DNA of 64,000 nt, from contig JAJEKV010000103.1 of the NCBI GenBank assembly GCA_021234155.1, positions 620,001 to 684,000 on the forward strand, written 5' to 3'. This document shows positions 44,626 through 55,514 of the stretch, piece by piece. Numbering within the stretch: the first letter of the stretch is position 1; each line of letters begins with the position of its first letter. The notes beneath the pieces are model-generated. The model was not told the DNA's origin. It saw nothing but the letters and a program-made list of their open reading frames with translations, and searched no databases. Position numbers and translations under genes: made by a program. This stretch comes from Isoetes taiwanensis (taxonomy: Eukaryota; Streptophyta; Lycopodiopsida; Isoetales; Isoetaceae).

Positions 44626-47229
44626 AAAAAAAAATGTAGTTCGAGTTATATGTTCACTTTTATTCTAAATATCTTGTTAACATAGGGGCATTGACTAACC
44701 TTCCACATAAATGGGCACGTCTAGAAAGGGGTGACTTTAAATATAATGAAAAAGGCAATCTAGAGAGAACTTGATGGAAAACCAAGAAATTTCATTTCTT
44801 GGAAGAGATACTCAGTTGTTGAAGGGAAGGTGACTACAAAAAAGGTATGAAAGGAAGGACAAATGAAGGCATGCTTATGAAAGGAAAGGTGTGCTAGAAG
44901 GAAAAGAAATAGAGTGGATGTTGTATCAAGGTTGGTCGGTCTAGAAGTAAAAGATGTTGGTCATCTCTTTTATATTTCTCCAAGAGAGTTCAGGAACACA
45001 CATACAATGTAATGTAGAGTTGCATGTAGAGAACAAATATATGTATAATGGCTAAGGTGGAAAGTTTTCATATTTATGACGGAGATTGGGATCATAAGAT
45101 GATGCATTTATGGAGGATGAAATAAAGTGAGGAGAAAAAAAACTATGGAGGACTTCATAAAACTCGCGTGTCTGGAGTTATACGACCTTGAAGCAGATGC
45201 AATCAAAGTTGTATAATGAATCATGTCCTATCTAAGTTTAACAAGGGGTTGCACTTTCCTTATGCATATATACCATCTAAGTGCATTAAAAATATTTTCT
45301 TTAAGATCTATATATATGTCTATTTTTGAAACACATGGTGCTTGTGCACTATGGATTGATGTTGTGTCATTGGAAGTGTGCTAATTCCCAAGACATCACA
45401 TTACCATCAAACCAGTAAGATGATCTTGTGTTCCAATTAAGCACATGCTAACCAAAATGTAAAATAATAGAAATAACATGACATCTGAAATATCCCAAGA
45501 TAGATAGATAGGTAGGTAGGTAGGTAGGTAGGTAAACCATTGAGCCACAAAAGGACTATGGGGCGGTAAAACGAGCAGGACATTAAGACAAAAACAAAAC
45601 AGACAAGGGATCGAGGCGCCGTCATAAAACAAAATGAAATAAAATAAGGGCAAAGCCCCTTTACAGAACTAAACAAACAAACTAGGAAGAAGGCAAGGCT
45701 AACCATAATCAGTCTAAAGATCGGAAGGCCAATGATCCCGTATTATAGATGTGCCTCCTTGGTAAATTGCCCATTTTTTCCTTATCTTGCTTTCTCTCAT
45801 CTTGCCTAGCTCTTCCCCTCTTTTACAGATCTGAAATGGAGTGAGGTGCATCTCTAAAGTGCATTAAGAGATGTCGAGAGCGATCTAGCTGGGCTGCTCC
45901 AACTCTAGCAGAAAATATAATGCCCCCCGTCAGTATATGCACGATACAAATAAAGAAATGTGTGAACTCCTGCATATTCAAGCAATCCTCCCTCTCCACA
46001 ATGCTGATAATGCACAAATTTAAGTCTCATGATGATATGTCATTCGTATTTGTGTGGCAACATGTGAATTGTCATCATCTTACAACAAATGGTCATGGGA
46101 GGTTTGCGTAGACCACCATTGGCTTCGATGCAAGAGGTTGGTCATGCACAATATTATTGGACCTTGCAGTGTATCCATGTGTGTTGCATGGCTCTTGCAC
46201 CAAATGTAGTCTGGAATCGCTAAAACTCGTTAAATAAAAGATAGCTAGCTATTGAAACCAATGACTGGCAATTAGGACCACTGTTGTGTATGTATAAACT
46301 AAACCATCCATTATATCCAGTAATCGTCCTTGATCCGAGTCGGGAAGCAATGGAAACACGGCTTCCTCTACTTTGGCAAAGTTGGCCTCCTTGTCCCCAA
46401 CAAATGGAAGCTCAATTTCACGTTTTTTTTTAATCTCAAATTTTACAAGAGTATGGTCATCATGTGGTGAAGACCGCCCTGCATATTTCTTTGTCGCATG
46501 TATGGATCTTTCTCTATGCATTGAACTCTCTTGAAAGATATTGACATGGGCCTTCATGCTAGAGTACCAACGTCATCCACCATCTGTGGTATTACGCATT
46601 CCCCTCGAGACTCAGAAGCACTTTTAGCTTCCTTTTTTTGGGGGCCTATTGCTCCTTTTGAGCTTGTCGTCGATTTGATTCAAGCAAGGAAGTAATACCA
46701 CTTCAATATCGCTTCTTGGTACCATGATCTGAATGAGAATGAACTTTACCAGAGGGTGAAAGCATGGTGTAGTGGAACACCCTGGGTGTCCCTCCTGTCC
46801 CCCTTAAAAATGTGGTGGGAGATATCAAATTTGTGGTGCGATTTTAAATGTTTGTTTGGCACCTAGTGCATAACTGCCCGGATTCAATCATTTCTTGAAC
46901 TCGCAACAACCCGATTCCTAAACCACCCATTCCAATTTCCACCTAACCGATTCCTAAACCCACCCGCCTTTCCTCAAGCACATGGCTATGGCGCTTAATC
47001 CGGTATGGATCAATCTGTTCATACTTTGAATCATTTAATTTGGAAGCAAATCGCCTAAAATCTCAAAACGAGCACACATTTGGAGAAAGAGAACTCCGTA
47101 ACAAGAACGGGATCATAAAAGACGCCAAAGGAAAAGAAAAAGGGAAGCCAAAGAAGAATTAGCAAAATTGCATCAGCAGAGGGAGGATCCACCGTAACGG
47201 CCTCTATTAGGCGCCGATGGTGTTGAAAT
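44626..47229. other. Unassigned DNA
   Basis: Contains a GATA/GGTA microsatellite (45499-45534). A 102-codon minus-strand frame (46249-46557) reads as plausible protein in its second half (KKREIELPFVGDKEANFAKV) but has no known motif. No other feature is seen. Confidence 0.4.
45499..45534. repeat. (GATA)n(GGTA)n microsatellite
   Basis: Tandem GATA units pass into about six GGTA units. Confidence 0.95.
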
Positions 47230-47400
47230 TATTATCTTCATTTCATAGCACCACAAATGGCTTGGTCCGACAAAGGATAAGAAAGAGGTTTTAACGAGAT
47301 TTCCGAAGATGACACAATGGACAACGTGCTTTGGTGAAGAGCTGAAAGATTTGCAAGCCAAGAGCATTGTGGTCAAGAACCTCGGGCTTCCATTCAACTT

Positions 47401-47976
47401 GTGAAGAAGTCTAACAGCAATGACAATATAGCAGCCAAGAGTAGTTGCCTTGCTATGGCCGTAAGAGGAAGCATTACCGAAAATGCTAATCCTGTCAGTG
47501 CTCAGGGTTTTGGTAAACTGCTGGGTGTTCATCCTAGGAATCTTACCAAAGAAAAATTGAAGAGGGAAGAGATAGATTGCAAAGGAGGGAAATGGATTTT
47601 GTACAAAAGAGTTAGAAGAGCAGATGCAATTCCCAATTCTGTCATAGAACTTGTGCAGCAATTTTGGACTGAAAACAGTAGGGTCTCTCCAAATGCAAAG
47701 GATGTCAAGTTCAGAAGATTGGAACGAAATGTAAGACAAGATCATGCCACTCACTATCTGGAAGAATCACAGGTAATCTGAAATGTTTAATACAAATCCT
47801 CGCTCTACCTTATGTAATCATTGTATATGTTTGATATAAATCTTCACTCTTCAATCTTCACTCTTTAATAGACTAAGGGGAAAGGTATAGTGGCTGGATT
47901 TGGTGGGAGCAGGGTGAAAGTGACACAAAGAAAAATTACATTAGGGATGAACAGAATGGGACAGAGAAACACATGA
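47401..47976 (+). CDS. Unrecognised two-exon protein, possibly transposon-derived
   Basis: The first open frame (47401-47772) ends CACAG and then GTAATC. An acceptor (CTCTTTAATAG at 47861-47871) opens a second exon, 47872-47976, which keeps the frame and ends at a stop. The joined protein is 158 residues. It contains FGKLLGVHPRNL, then KWILYKRVRRADAIPNSVIE, then QQFWTENSRVSPNAKDVKFR and HATHYLEESQ. I associate the FW-(E/T)-SRVSPN-KDV and THYL-SQ pattern with uncharacterised repetitive protein families of seed-free plants, but cannot name a domain. The frame is open upstream of 47401 to a stop near 47340, so the start is uncertain. The long minus-strand frame here is antisense to it. Confidence 0.4.
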
Positions 47977-48108
47977 TGAAACCCACCATTGGAAATCTGT
48001 CACATCCAATGCAAGGTCAATCATTCAAAAGCTGGCTGGGCAGGAAGCATTGGACGGAAAGGATAAATCTAGTTTTGCATGCAGACATTGACTTATCCCA
48101 ATCCAGCT

Positions 48109-48777
48109 ATGGCGGAAGAAGACAGAAGGAGAACACGAGCACAAACAATTTCGCCAGTTCAAATGCAGTCGCATCTGGTAGGACCTATACTGGAGCAAAT
48201 AAACCAGGAACAGAGGCGGATATTAGAGGAGCAGGGCCACCGGAGGATCCATGAATTCCGAGGTATTCTAGGCTTAAAACATAGGTCAATCCCTGATAGG
48301 CTTAAAGAATTAGATGCCAAGGCAGTGATAGGCGGTTCCCTTTCTTTGTAGTAGAATGTGATTTCTATATTACTAATCTTAATATTTGTGATGATGTGCT
48401 ATACAGACGGGCAGAGTAGACTGAATAGGTTTGGTGCTACTGATAGGATGATGGGGAATGCTGAATACTCAGATGAAGAAGAATCTCGGCTTTCTAAGCT
48501 TGAGCAGGTAGAAACTTTTAAGGCACTGAGAAGGGAGATGGTGCATGCCAAAGCCATCAAAAAAGTGCTGAAGCAGCATGAATTGTGGAGGTTCAATAGT
48601 TTGAAGTCTTACTTTCTGAACTTATACCACAAATGGCAGCAAAGGAGGGAGGCCCATGTCCTCCTCTTATTGGACTTCACTAACTACCCTACTACCATGC
48701 TAGACATGTTGCTGAAGATGTTTGGCAGGAATGAGGTCCCTGATTTAACCATGCAGGATGTGGAGGAAATGGTCTAG
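48109..48777 (+). CDS. Unrecognised coiled-coil-rich coding sequence, probably two exons
   Basis: One frame begins MAEEDRRRTRAQTISPVQMQ and continues through ILEQINQEQRRILEEQGHRR to 48351. A second exon candidate starts after an acceptor (GCTATACAG, ending 48406) and runs to the stop at 48777. It contains DEEESRLSKLEQVETFKALR, KAIKKVLKQHELWRF and HVLLLLDFTNYPTTMLDML. The glutamate, lysine and leucine spacing suggests coiled coil. The donor between the two is not clear. It may be the downstream part of the same transcription unit as the frame at 47.4 kb. I recognise no domain. Confidence 0.35.
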
Positions 48778-48995
48778 AACTGAACTTGAAAAAAAGAAAA
48801 ACTTGGTCCAAAAATTTTGCTCATCGATATGTATCTAAGACATCTTTAGATAATTTTGTTAAAAGGCCCATGAATCTGTATTCCATGTGTGCTTATGTAA
48901 TTACTATTCTACCTGGTATGGTAGATTTCCATATGTATTTTTATTATTTGAAATATAAAAACAACGTTTGCATCACCACAGTATCACCACAGTTT

Positions 48996-49311
48996 TCACC
49001 ACAATCAGCCAGGGGCATTGACCATTTTTTGACCCGGTCAGAAAATGGAATGGCTCTCAGATTCCTCACAGTATCTTGACTGATTTTGGTGACAGCAATA
49101 TATCGATCCCAAATTAGGTCCCTGAATTGATATGAGGCCAAAATTCATTAATCTCTGCTTTGTGCAAAGATTCTTGCAAGGCCACTAACTTTTGCTTCAG
49201 GGATTCTGTATTTTTCTTTTCAGTTTCTTTTGAACTCTATTTCTTTTGAATATGGTATAAATACAACCTTTCATCTAGATGTCTCTTTGAATACATCTTT
49301 AGTTTTTTATT
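48996..49311. repeat. Long direct repeat, left copy
   Basis: Shares about 90 percent identity with 50431-50760, beginning TCACCACAATCAG and ending CATCTTTAG-TTTTTATT. On the minus strand both copies contain the protein-like string RDLIWDRYIAVTKISQDTVR followed by NLRAIPFSDRVKKWSMPL, so the repeat carries coding sequence. A poly(A) run follows this copy at 49312-49323. Confidence 0.9.
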
Positions 49312-49449
49312 AAAAAAAAAAAATTCTTTTTGAGAGTAAGAGTTGGTTTTATCATTAATTATAAAGATTCAAGTACAAAGCATCACACATGCTTGAGAAG
49401 ACTGTGTCATGATGAGAAAATTATAGTGAGAGATCACTATAGGAAATAC

Positions 49450-49496
49450 ATAGCATAGCATAGCATAGCATAGCATAGCATAGCATAGCATAGCAT
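49450..49496. repeat. (CATAG)n microsatellite
   Basis: About nine CATAG pentamers in a row. Confidence 0.95.
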
Positions 49497-49525
49497 CACT
49501 ATCTTCAAAATGCCATAGCATAAGC

Positions 49526-50340
49526 TTATGGACCATGAAAAAAGATGGAATTGAAGTAGGTATTGAAGGGCTCAGCAGTCCCAAAGGTATAGCCATTAGC
49601 AGACCAGTCGCCGAGGTAGAGTAGACGGAAATAATCAACATCTCCCAACAGAATAATAAGTGACCCATATAGACTTGCAATCTGTCTATGATTGTAGTAC
49701 ATGGATCTGTATCTAGACAAACCGTCTTTTCTCATTAGGGTCATGATAGTTCCACAAGAACCACCATAAGCAGTGAACCTGGATAACCTCTCTGCAGAAG
49801 ATTGCTGCCCATAATTCTTCACTATCCTTCTTTTGTGGTAGCTTACCAACACGCATCAAATGACATTCCTCTCGAGATGCCATATTGTTCTCAAACACAC
49901 CATCAATTATTGGATCTCGAAAGGGAGAATGTTTGACAAGCTTCGTTTTGCCTTCTCCCCTTAAAAAGTCAAGGTATCCTAGGATCTTCAGAGAATAAAA
50001 TATTAGAATCCACCACATTCAGATTAGAAGCAAACATATCAAATGTCGCATCAGAGCGGATTTCAGCATGAGGATGAGAAACCCCATAAGGAACCGGCAT
50101 TTGTGTAGCAGGATCAATATTATGGTAGCATCCACGATGATCTGGATCAGCAGAAAGGTTGTCCCACATGGGAACTTTATGGCAGATAGGATCCATTGGG
50201 CACTTTTCGTGAAGGAAGGAGGCTGAATCAGAGGAGAGCGATGCAGAGCTCGGGAGATTTGTAAAAGCGTGAAGAAATGCCAAATTTTTAGGGTTTAAAT
50301 GGTGAAAGGAATTGAGAATTGAGAATTTCTCCGACATCAT
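49526..50340 (-). pseudogene. Unrecognised coding sequence between direct repeats
   Basis: Three overlapping minus-strand frames follow one another: 50340-49969 (ILNSFHHLNPKNLAFLHAFT, DPICHKVPMWDNLSADPDHR), 50018-49713 (YLDFLRGEGKTKLVKHSPFR, ASREECHLMRVGKLPQKKD) and 49852-49526 (YGGSCGTIMTLMRKDG, DVDYFRLLYLGDWSANGYTF). Each has natural-looking composition, so this is probably one gene broken by two frameshifts, or one with unusual introns. It lies between two 0.32-kb direct repeats. I do not recognise the family. Confidence 0.4.
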
Positions 50341-50430
50341 TCACCACATCATTCACCACATGTCACCACATGATTCACCACATGTACCATTTGCATCACC
50401 ACATCTATCACCACATGTATCACCACATTG
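50341..50430. repeat. CACCACA-rich short repeat
   Basis: CACCACAT occurs about seven times with short spacers. A smaller group of the same word precedes the left direct repeat at 48970-48999, and a larger one lies at 54.2-54.6 kb. Confidence 0.85.
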
Positions 50431-50760
50431 TCACCACAATCAGTTAGGGGCATTGACCATTTTTTGACCCGGTCAGAAAATGGAATAGCTCTCAGATTCC
50501 TCACAGTATCCTGACTGATTTTGGTGACAACAATATATCGATCCCAAACTAAGTCCCTGAATTGATTTGAGGCAAAATTTCATTAAGCTCTGCTTTCTGC
50601 AAAGATTCTTGCAAGGCCACTAACTTTTGCTTCAGGGATTCTGTGTTTTTTTTCAGTTTGCAAACTTCACGGATTTATGTTGCTGTATTTCTTTTGAATA
50701 TGGTATAAATATAACCTTTTCATCTAGATGTCTCTTTGAATACATCTTTAGCTTTTTATT
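50431..50760. repeat. Long direct repeat, right copy
   Basis: Right partner of 48996-49311; the copies start 1435 bp apart. This copy carries a short extra segment near 50660-50690. Confidence 0.9.
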
Positions 50761-52683
50761 CCAAGATACTTTAATTTACATCAATTTCTTCTGGAGATTT
50801 GAACTCCACCAAAGTGTTGCTCTGGTCAGCCAGAAAAGTCTATTGTATACAATAGTATACAACAATGTACATTAGAATGTCAATGAAAGAATAGGTTACA
50901 AAAATAACCTCTTTGGTTACAATAATACAAATAATAGATTACAAGTTTTGATCTATTGATCTGTCAACCTCAGCTTCATTACTAGAGCAACTGTGCTTCA
51001 CAACATCAATCATCATCCTGCGCGTGTCCAACAGCTCCCCACTAGAAATTGGTACACCCTGCAACAAACATATCAGGCCTCACATTGCATGAGTAATACC
51101 TTCAAATTTACGAACTCACCTTGCATTGGGATAGTATAATAAAAAAAAAAATTGTTTTTTATATTGATTTTATTCGAATAAAGGTGGTATAGGGATTTAT
51201 AATTTACTCCATCTTACTCCCAAGTCTCGCATTACTGCAGCCATAACTTTCTTTACAAAGACACATATAGCAGGACCACACGACCAGCAATCAGACTGAG
51301 TGGAGGAACTTGTAATTCTCTTTGTGGTGCAGCTTTATGGTGCTTGGGAATTTTGTGTTTGCATCATCAACAAAACTCATGACAGTTCTGAGCCCTTGTA
51401 CATTTCTAGGCCGGCAAAATGGTACACATCTTTATCGACATTTAACTGGCTGACCTCCAAGACCTACAATGACATATACTGTCCATTGCTGCTGATAACA
51501 TGCTGGCAGAATGGTACATTTCGAAATTGCAAGTTGAGGGTTCAACAGTTGTCCTTTGAAGCATGCTCATTCGACAGTAATATGTAAATGAGCGGATCCA
51601 TGAAATGGAACCTCTGTTCCATGTCATGCTTGATGCAGAATTGGTGCATACACCTGCCAAAGTCCAAGGTCTGGTAAAACAAGATGCTTTAAAAAACAAC
51701 AGAAGACTTCAAATCTGAGTTGTTTAGATTAAATTACTAACCTCATGAATAAATGGACTATCCTGTCACAGAACCAATCCCTACTTTTCTCCAATATTCT
51801 GATTGAATCTTGATCAAGTACAAAAGGCTCCTGTTGTCCTTTAAACACTTCAAGTGGCAAGTGTTCTGGTCGGACATGCGCTCTTAACACTGCAGTCCTC
51901 ATGCTGGTGGTGTAAGTTTACATTCAGCAAATGGAAGATCATTGAAAACCTTGAGGAACATTGAAATACCCAAGAAATGAACAATTGAAGTAAAACTTTG
52001 TTTATATTAAAAAGTATAGAGAAGTTACATCATATACACAATAATACTATTTCTTCGCTTTAGTTCTATGTTTTTTCATCATATTAATACAAATTTGACT
52101 CTCAGTGTCAAACATATTCAGCATTTTGTTGCTTTCGACACAACTTTGCACATTCTCTGCCTTCACAACCCCCGGCCAATCCTTTAGATCATTCATGAGG
52201 AAATTGCCATCTACTCCGTCGGGGCTCAATTGCTTGAACAGATCACTTGTTTGGCTCATTGAGGTACCCTTTATATCTCTTTGTCATCAATGAGAAGCAC
52301 GTTCTCTTTTTGTGAAATCTGGATATGCGTCCGTAGACCTTTTTGAGTTGCTTCGGATAAATTGGCTTTCCAACGCTAAATAAATTTGTGTTTGTACACC
52401 GATCCCGAGTCCATATGAACTGAATTTGTCCTTGTATTTCATCAATGCTCCCTTAATTATCATTCTCATGTTTTGAGCCCCGCAGCCGGACCAAAGTGCT
52501 ATATGAAAATTCCACCGCATTCAATCTAAGAACTCACCAAAATTCTGGTCTAGTTATTGCAACCTTGGATCTATTAAGTGTGACCATGGTAACACCCTCT
52601 TCTTTGGCAAAGGGTATTTTTGACTCTCACATAGCTTCTACCCAAAACTCCATTGTAGTAAAACAAAGGTGATTGGGCTTAAC
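50761..52683. other. Unassigned DNA with minus-strand coding traces
   Basis: Minus-strand frames at 52520-52287 (ALMKYKDKFSSYGLGIGVQT) and 52259-52047 (LFKQLSPDGVDGNFLMNDLK, ending KKHRTKAKK and a stop) have protein-like composition and may be the 3' exons of the spliced gene to the right. I cannot join them in phase. A possible exon start, NFGEFLD, is followed by a stop. Confidence 0.35.
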
Positions 52684-53337
52684 CTTGTAGTCTTCATGAT
52701 GGACAGAGTTGGTGCGTGGGAAACTTCGCTTTGAGATGTCTTGAGGTGTCTTTGCTTGGAATTACGCTCTTGATTTTTCTCTCGAGACACTTCCACCGTG
52801 AAAAATTGAACAGTCTCTGAACTATATGGGTCAAATTAAAAAGAAGACAGCACAAAAGGTTGGAAGTTACCTTGTGACTTAGATTCACCTATTGATTTGT
52901 TCAGATCATAACCCCGATGCATCCGCCGATTTGGCGATTGGTGTGGAGCATGACTTAATGCATCCTGCGATTTGGCGGATTGTTGTCGAGTTTGAGCTTG
53001 ACTTGATGCACCTACTGATTTGTTGACATCTACTGATTTGTCCGAGTTCCTATCTGCTGATTTGACATCTTCCGATTTGCCCGAGTTTCTATCTGTATCT
53101 AATGCTTTTGAAGGGGTGTGAGTGTCTTGTCCCCCTAGCTGAGCACATTGTACTTCTATATCTACAAAGTAGGATGAAGAAGTAAGCTGCATATCCCAAT
53201 TGCATCAAACAAGACTTGGTTACCTTTGAGAGTAGAAAATAAGTCCTTTTTTTGTGTGCTATATGGACTCACAAAGTCATTGCCACTAGTAGGAACAGTT
53301 AAACCTGAATTAGTAAATGGCACCATGCTCTGCAAAC
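52684..53337 (-). CDS. Unrecognised spliced gene, three phase-consistent exons
   Basis: Minus-strand exons 53337-53224 (LQSMVPFTNSGLTVPTSGND to DLFSTLK), 53161-52871 (IEVQCAQLGGQDTHTPSK to NKSIGESKSQ) and 52816-52684 (TVQFFTVEVSREKNQERNSK to PTLSIMKTT) join without stops; all use GT-AG sites. The encoded part is very rich in Ser, Asp, Lys, Asn and Gln, with an internal repeat of SADRNSDKSVDVNKSV-like units, so it is likely disordered. Upstream, coding-like sequence occurs at 53530-53402, with one frame reading CNHCCIENCCHEFSTAW, and at 53811-53597 (LPLFVLDPLLPDLDKAEDYG). I do not recognise the family; a transposon origin is possible. Confidence 0.5.
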
Positions 53338-53401
53338 CTGGAATTGAATCACAATTGATTGTAACTATGCTTTGGCGTCTCAATATGACAAGGACGCTCA
53401 C

Positions 53402-53811
53402 CTATAAGTGCCTCAGTAGCCTTGAAGTTGCTTTTGATCCTCCCTACTCACACCTAAGGCTTGTACCCATGCTGTAGAAAATTCATGACAGCAATTCTCA
53501 ATGCAACAGTGATTACAAATCCTGCAAAGTGAGACATAAATTTGTTAATGACAATACAAATATACTAAGCACTTCAGGAATTTTGTTATGAAGTACCTCA
53601 AGAGGCTGAGCAGACATGGAAGATGGTATTGGAAACTGCATTCAGCAATCAAAGTTGGTAGTGGTTTCCCCATCCACTGGAGGATCTTGCCACATAATGG
53701 ATAGCCATTACCATAATCTTCAGCCTTATCAAGGTCTGGAAGTAGTGGATCCAAGACAAATAAAGGAAGACGGTCCTTGCAAGACGTAAACCTCTCTAAC
53801 CTTGGTTCCAA
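53402..53811 (-). other. Upstream coding-like segments of the same locus
   Basis: Two stretches look coding on the minus strand. 53811-53597 reads VLDPLLPDLDKAEDYGNGYP and CGKILQWMGKPLP before a donor (TTGAG then GTACTT). 53530-53402 follows an acceptor (TTTGCAG); one of its frames is cysteine-rich but stops, and another (GRIKSNFKATEALI) joins the next exon in phase. A frameshift or alternative acceptor must be assumed. Confidence 0.3.
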
Positions 53812-54164
53812 AGACTTTCAATGTTTGTTGTGTTTTGCTTCCCCGGCCGACAGCCAGATTAAGCTCCTCGATTTTTGTCTACTCAAGGTCTGGTAATAGT
53901 TCCTTGAGCTCAACCTCTGTATCTTGGCATATAGCCCGAATACCGTCTGCACGACTTGGTTTATCCTTCATCATTCCTTCCCATTTTTTTTAATCTTTAT
54001 TCATCTTCTCTGGCCCGAACTCAAGGTGTTGAACCTTCATTTGTAGCACCGCAGTGCTTTGATCACAAGTTTGCAACCTTGCCTTTACACTTAATCATTT
54101 CTCGATCTTGTAGAGTTGATCCATTCTCCCGTTGTCTGTTGAATTCAACCGGAAAGGAATCCAA

Positions 54165-54620
54165 GGTTAGTACCACATGACACAACAGGCACCACTTTAC
54201 ACACCACAAATTCCATAATGACAAACTTTGCACCACAAATGGCGTCAAAGGCACCACATGTGGTGTGGCATGTGGCACCATAATGATGCCACATGCCACG
54301 CCATGCCACACCACACATATGGCACCACAATGCACCCAAAGCACCACATATGGCGGACATCCATTACTTCACCACAAATGGCGTCAAAGACACCACATGT
54401 GGTGCAACATGTGGAACCATAGTGGTGCCACATTAGACACCACATGTGGCACCACAATGCACACAAAGCACCACATCCGGCAGGCATCCACCACCCCATA
54501 TGTGGCACATAGCGTGGTGCAATATTTAACACAGCAGTTGGCACCACATATGGCAGACAATCCACCATTCACAAGTATCACCATATCTAACATCACATAT
54601 GACACTAAGTATAGAAACGT
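54165..54620. repeat. ACCACA/GGCACCA repeat region with perfect palindromes
   Basis: CACCACA and TGGCACCACA words recur about twenty times. CACCACATGTGGTG, a perfect 14-bp palindrome, occurs at 54252-54265 and 54391-54404. GGCATGTGGCA (54267-54277) and TGCCACATGCC (54287-54297) form a perfect 11-bp hairpin with a 9-base loop. Long frames on both strands here only reflect the repeats. Confidence 0.85.
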
Positions 54621-55131
54621 ATGGAAGTCAATTCACTATTCAGATAAGGTACCACGTTTGGTATTATATATGACACTACATATGCTATAAACTATATTAT
54701 TAACATATAATTGGCACCATATGATCGCCTGTAACACATTTGAGCTACATACTACTGCGGAACCAACCAAATTATCCACCACAACTCAAAACTAGTAGCA
54801 CAAATTTCCTACACATAACTTACAACACACCCAAATGAAGAAGAAGTGGTGTACACATTGTTCAAGCTTGCTAGACCTTTTCGGAAAATAACGGTTCCAA
54901 TATTAAATTGCATCATATGGTGGTTCCGTAAGAAGAGGGTTGAAAAGTACCTATTTTTTCGTGATTTTTCCCGAGATTCTTCTTACGACTGAGGAGGCTT
55001 GAATTGTGGCCTAGTCATTTCAAGAGAGGAAGCATCATTTGTGGCATTTTGCTCGCTTCCTCACTATTTGAAATGCTTGCATGCTTCCTCTTACGTTAGG
55101 ACGAGAGAGGCTTGGACCCTTTTTTCTTAAA
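54621..55131. other. Unassigned DNA
   Basis: Declining ACCACA-type words, then AT-rich sequence; no exon recognised. Confidence 0.4.
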
Positions 55132-55514
55132 TCATTTGCGGAAACTCAACCGGTTTATTTCTTTTACCTTTTGTGTGAAGGTAATACGCAATGACCATAT
55201 AGGATGCAGCCAGGCCATGCCTCCCTGTGCACATGTCCTTTGTGAGATTTTCACCAAAAGAGACATATATTCATTATACCTCTCCTTGCTCGATTCTTCA
55301 ACCCGCATGATGAAACAAAACAATATTTTAAACAACAGAGAATCATGGGCATCCCCAATCTAGAATGCAACCCACCCGGTAAGTGGATTTCCTCGATACA
55401 TTTGGCCCCCAAAACGTACTCGATTTCTTCTTGTGTGGCGTAATGCTTTTCTTGTCTGTACATTTCCTTGTAGGTGTATCTCGTGGCATTCAAGTCCGGT
55501 ATGATCGAAGCCAT
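55132..55514 (-). CDS. Unrecognised coding sequence, possible 5' exon(s)
   Basis: From an ATG at 55514 the minus strand reads MASIIPDLNATRYTYKEMYR and ATQEEIEYVLGAKCIEEIHL. A second frame overlaps (55335-55132) with RVEESSKERYNEYMSLLVKI and AWLHPIWSLRITFTQKVKEI. An intron or frameshift lies between them; TTGCATTCTAG near 55360 could be an acceptor. Orientation and position make this a candidate 5' end for the 52.7-53.8 kb gene, with the ACCACA repeat in an intron. Confidence 0.3.

Noticed and set aside
47173-47754. 193-codon minus-strand open frame
   Set aside because: It is antisense to the plus-strand frame with the SRVSPNAKDV motif and splice support. Its composition is poor in charged residues and shows no domain.
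49312-49323. Poly(A) as tail of a retrogene covering 49.5-50.3 kb
   Set aside because: The coding-like frames there are on the minus strand, whose tail would appear as poly(T) on the left; the orientation is wrong.
54063-54690. Several long frames on both strands
   Set aside because: They arise from the ACCACA repeat array, which has few stops in any frame; the translations are Cys/His/Val/Trp repeats, not proteins.
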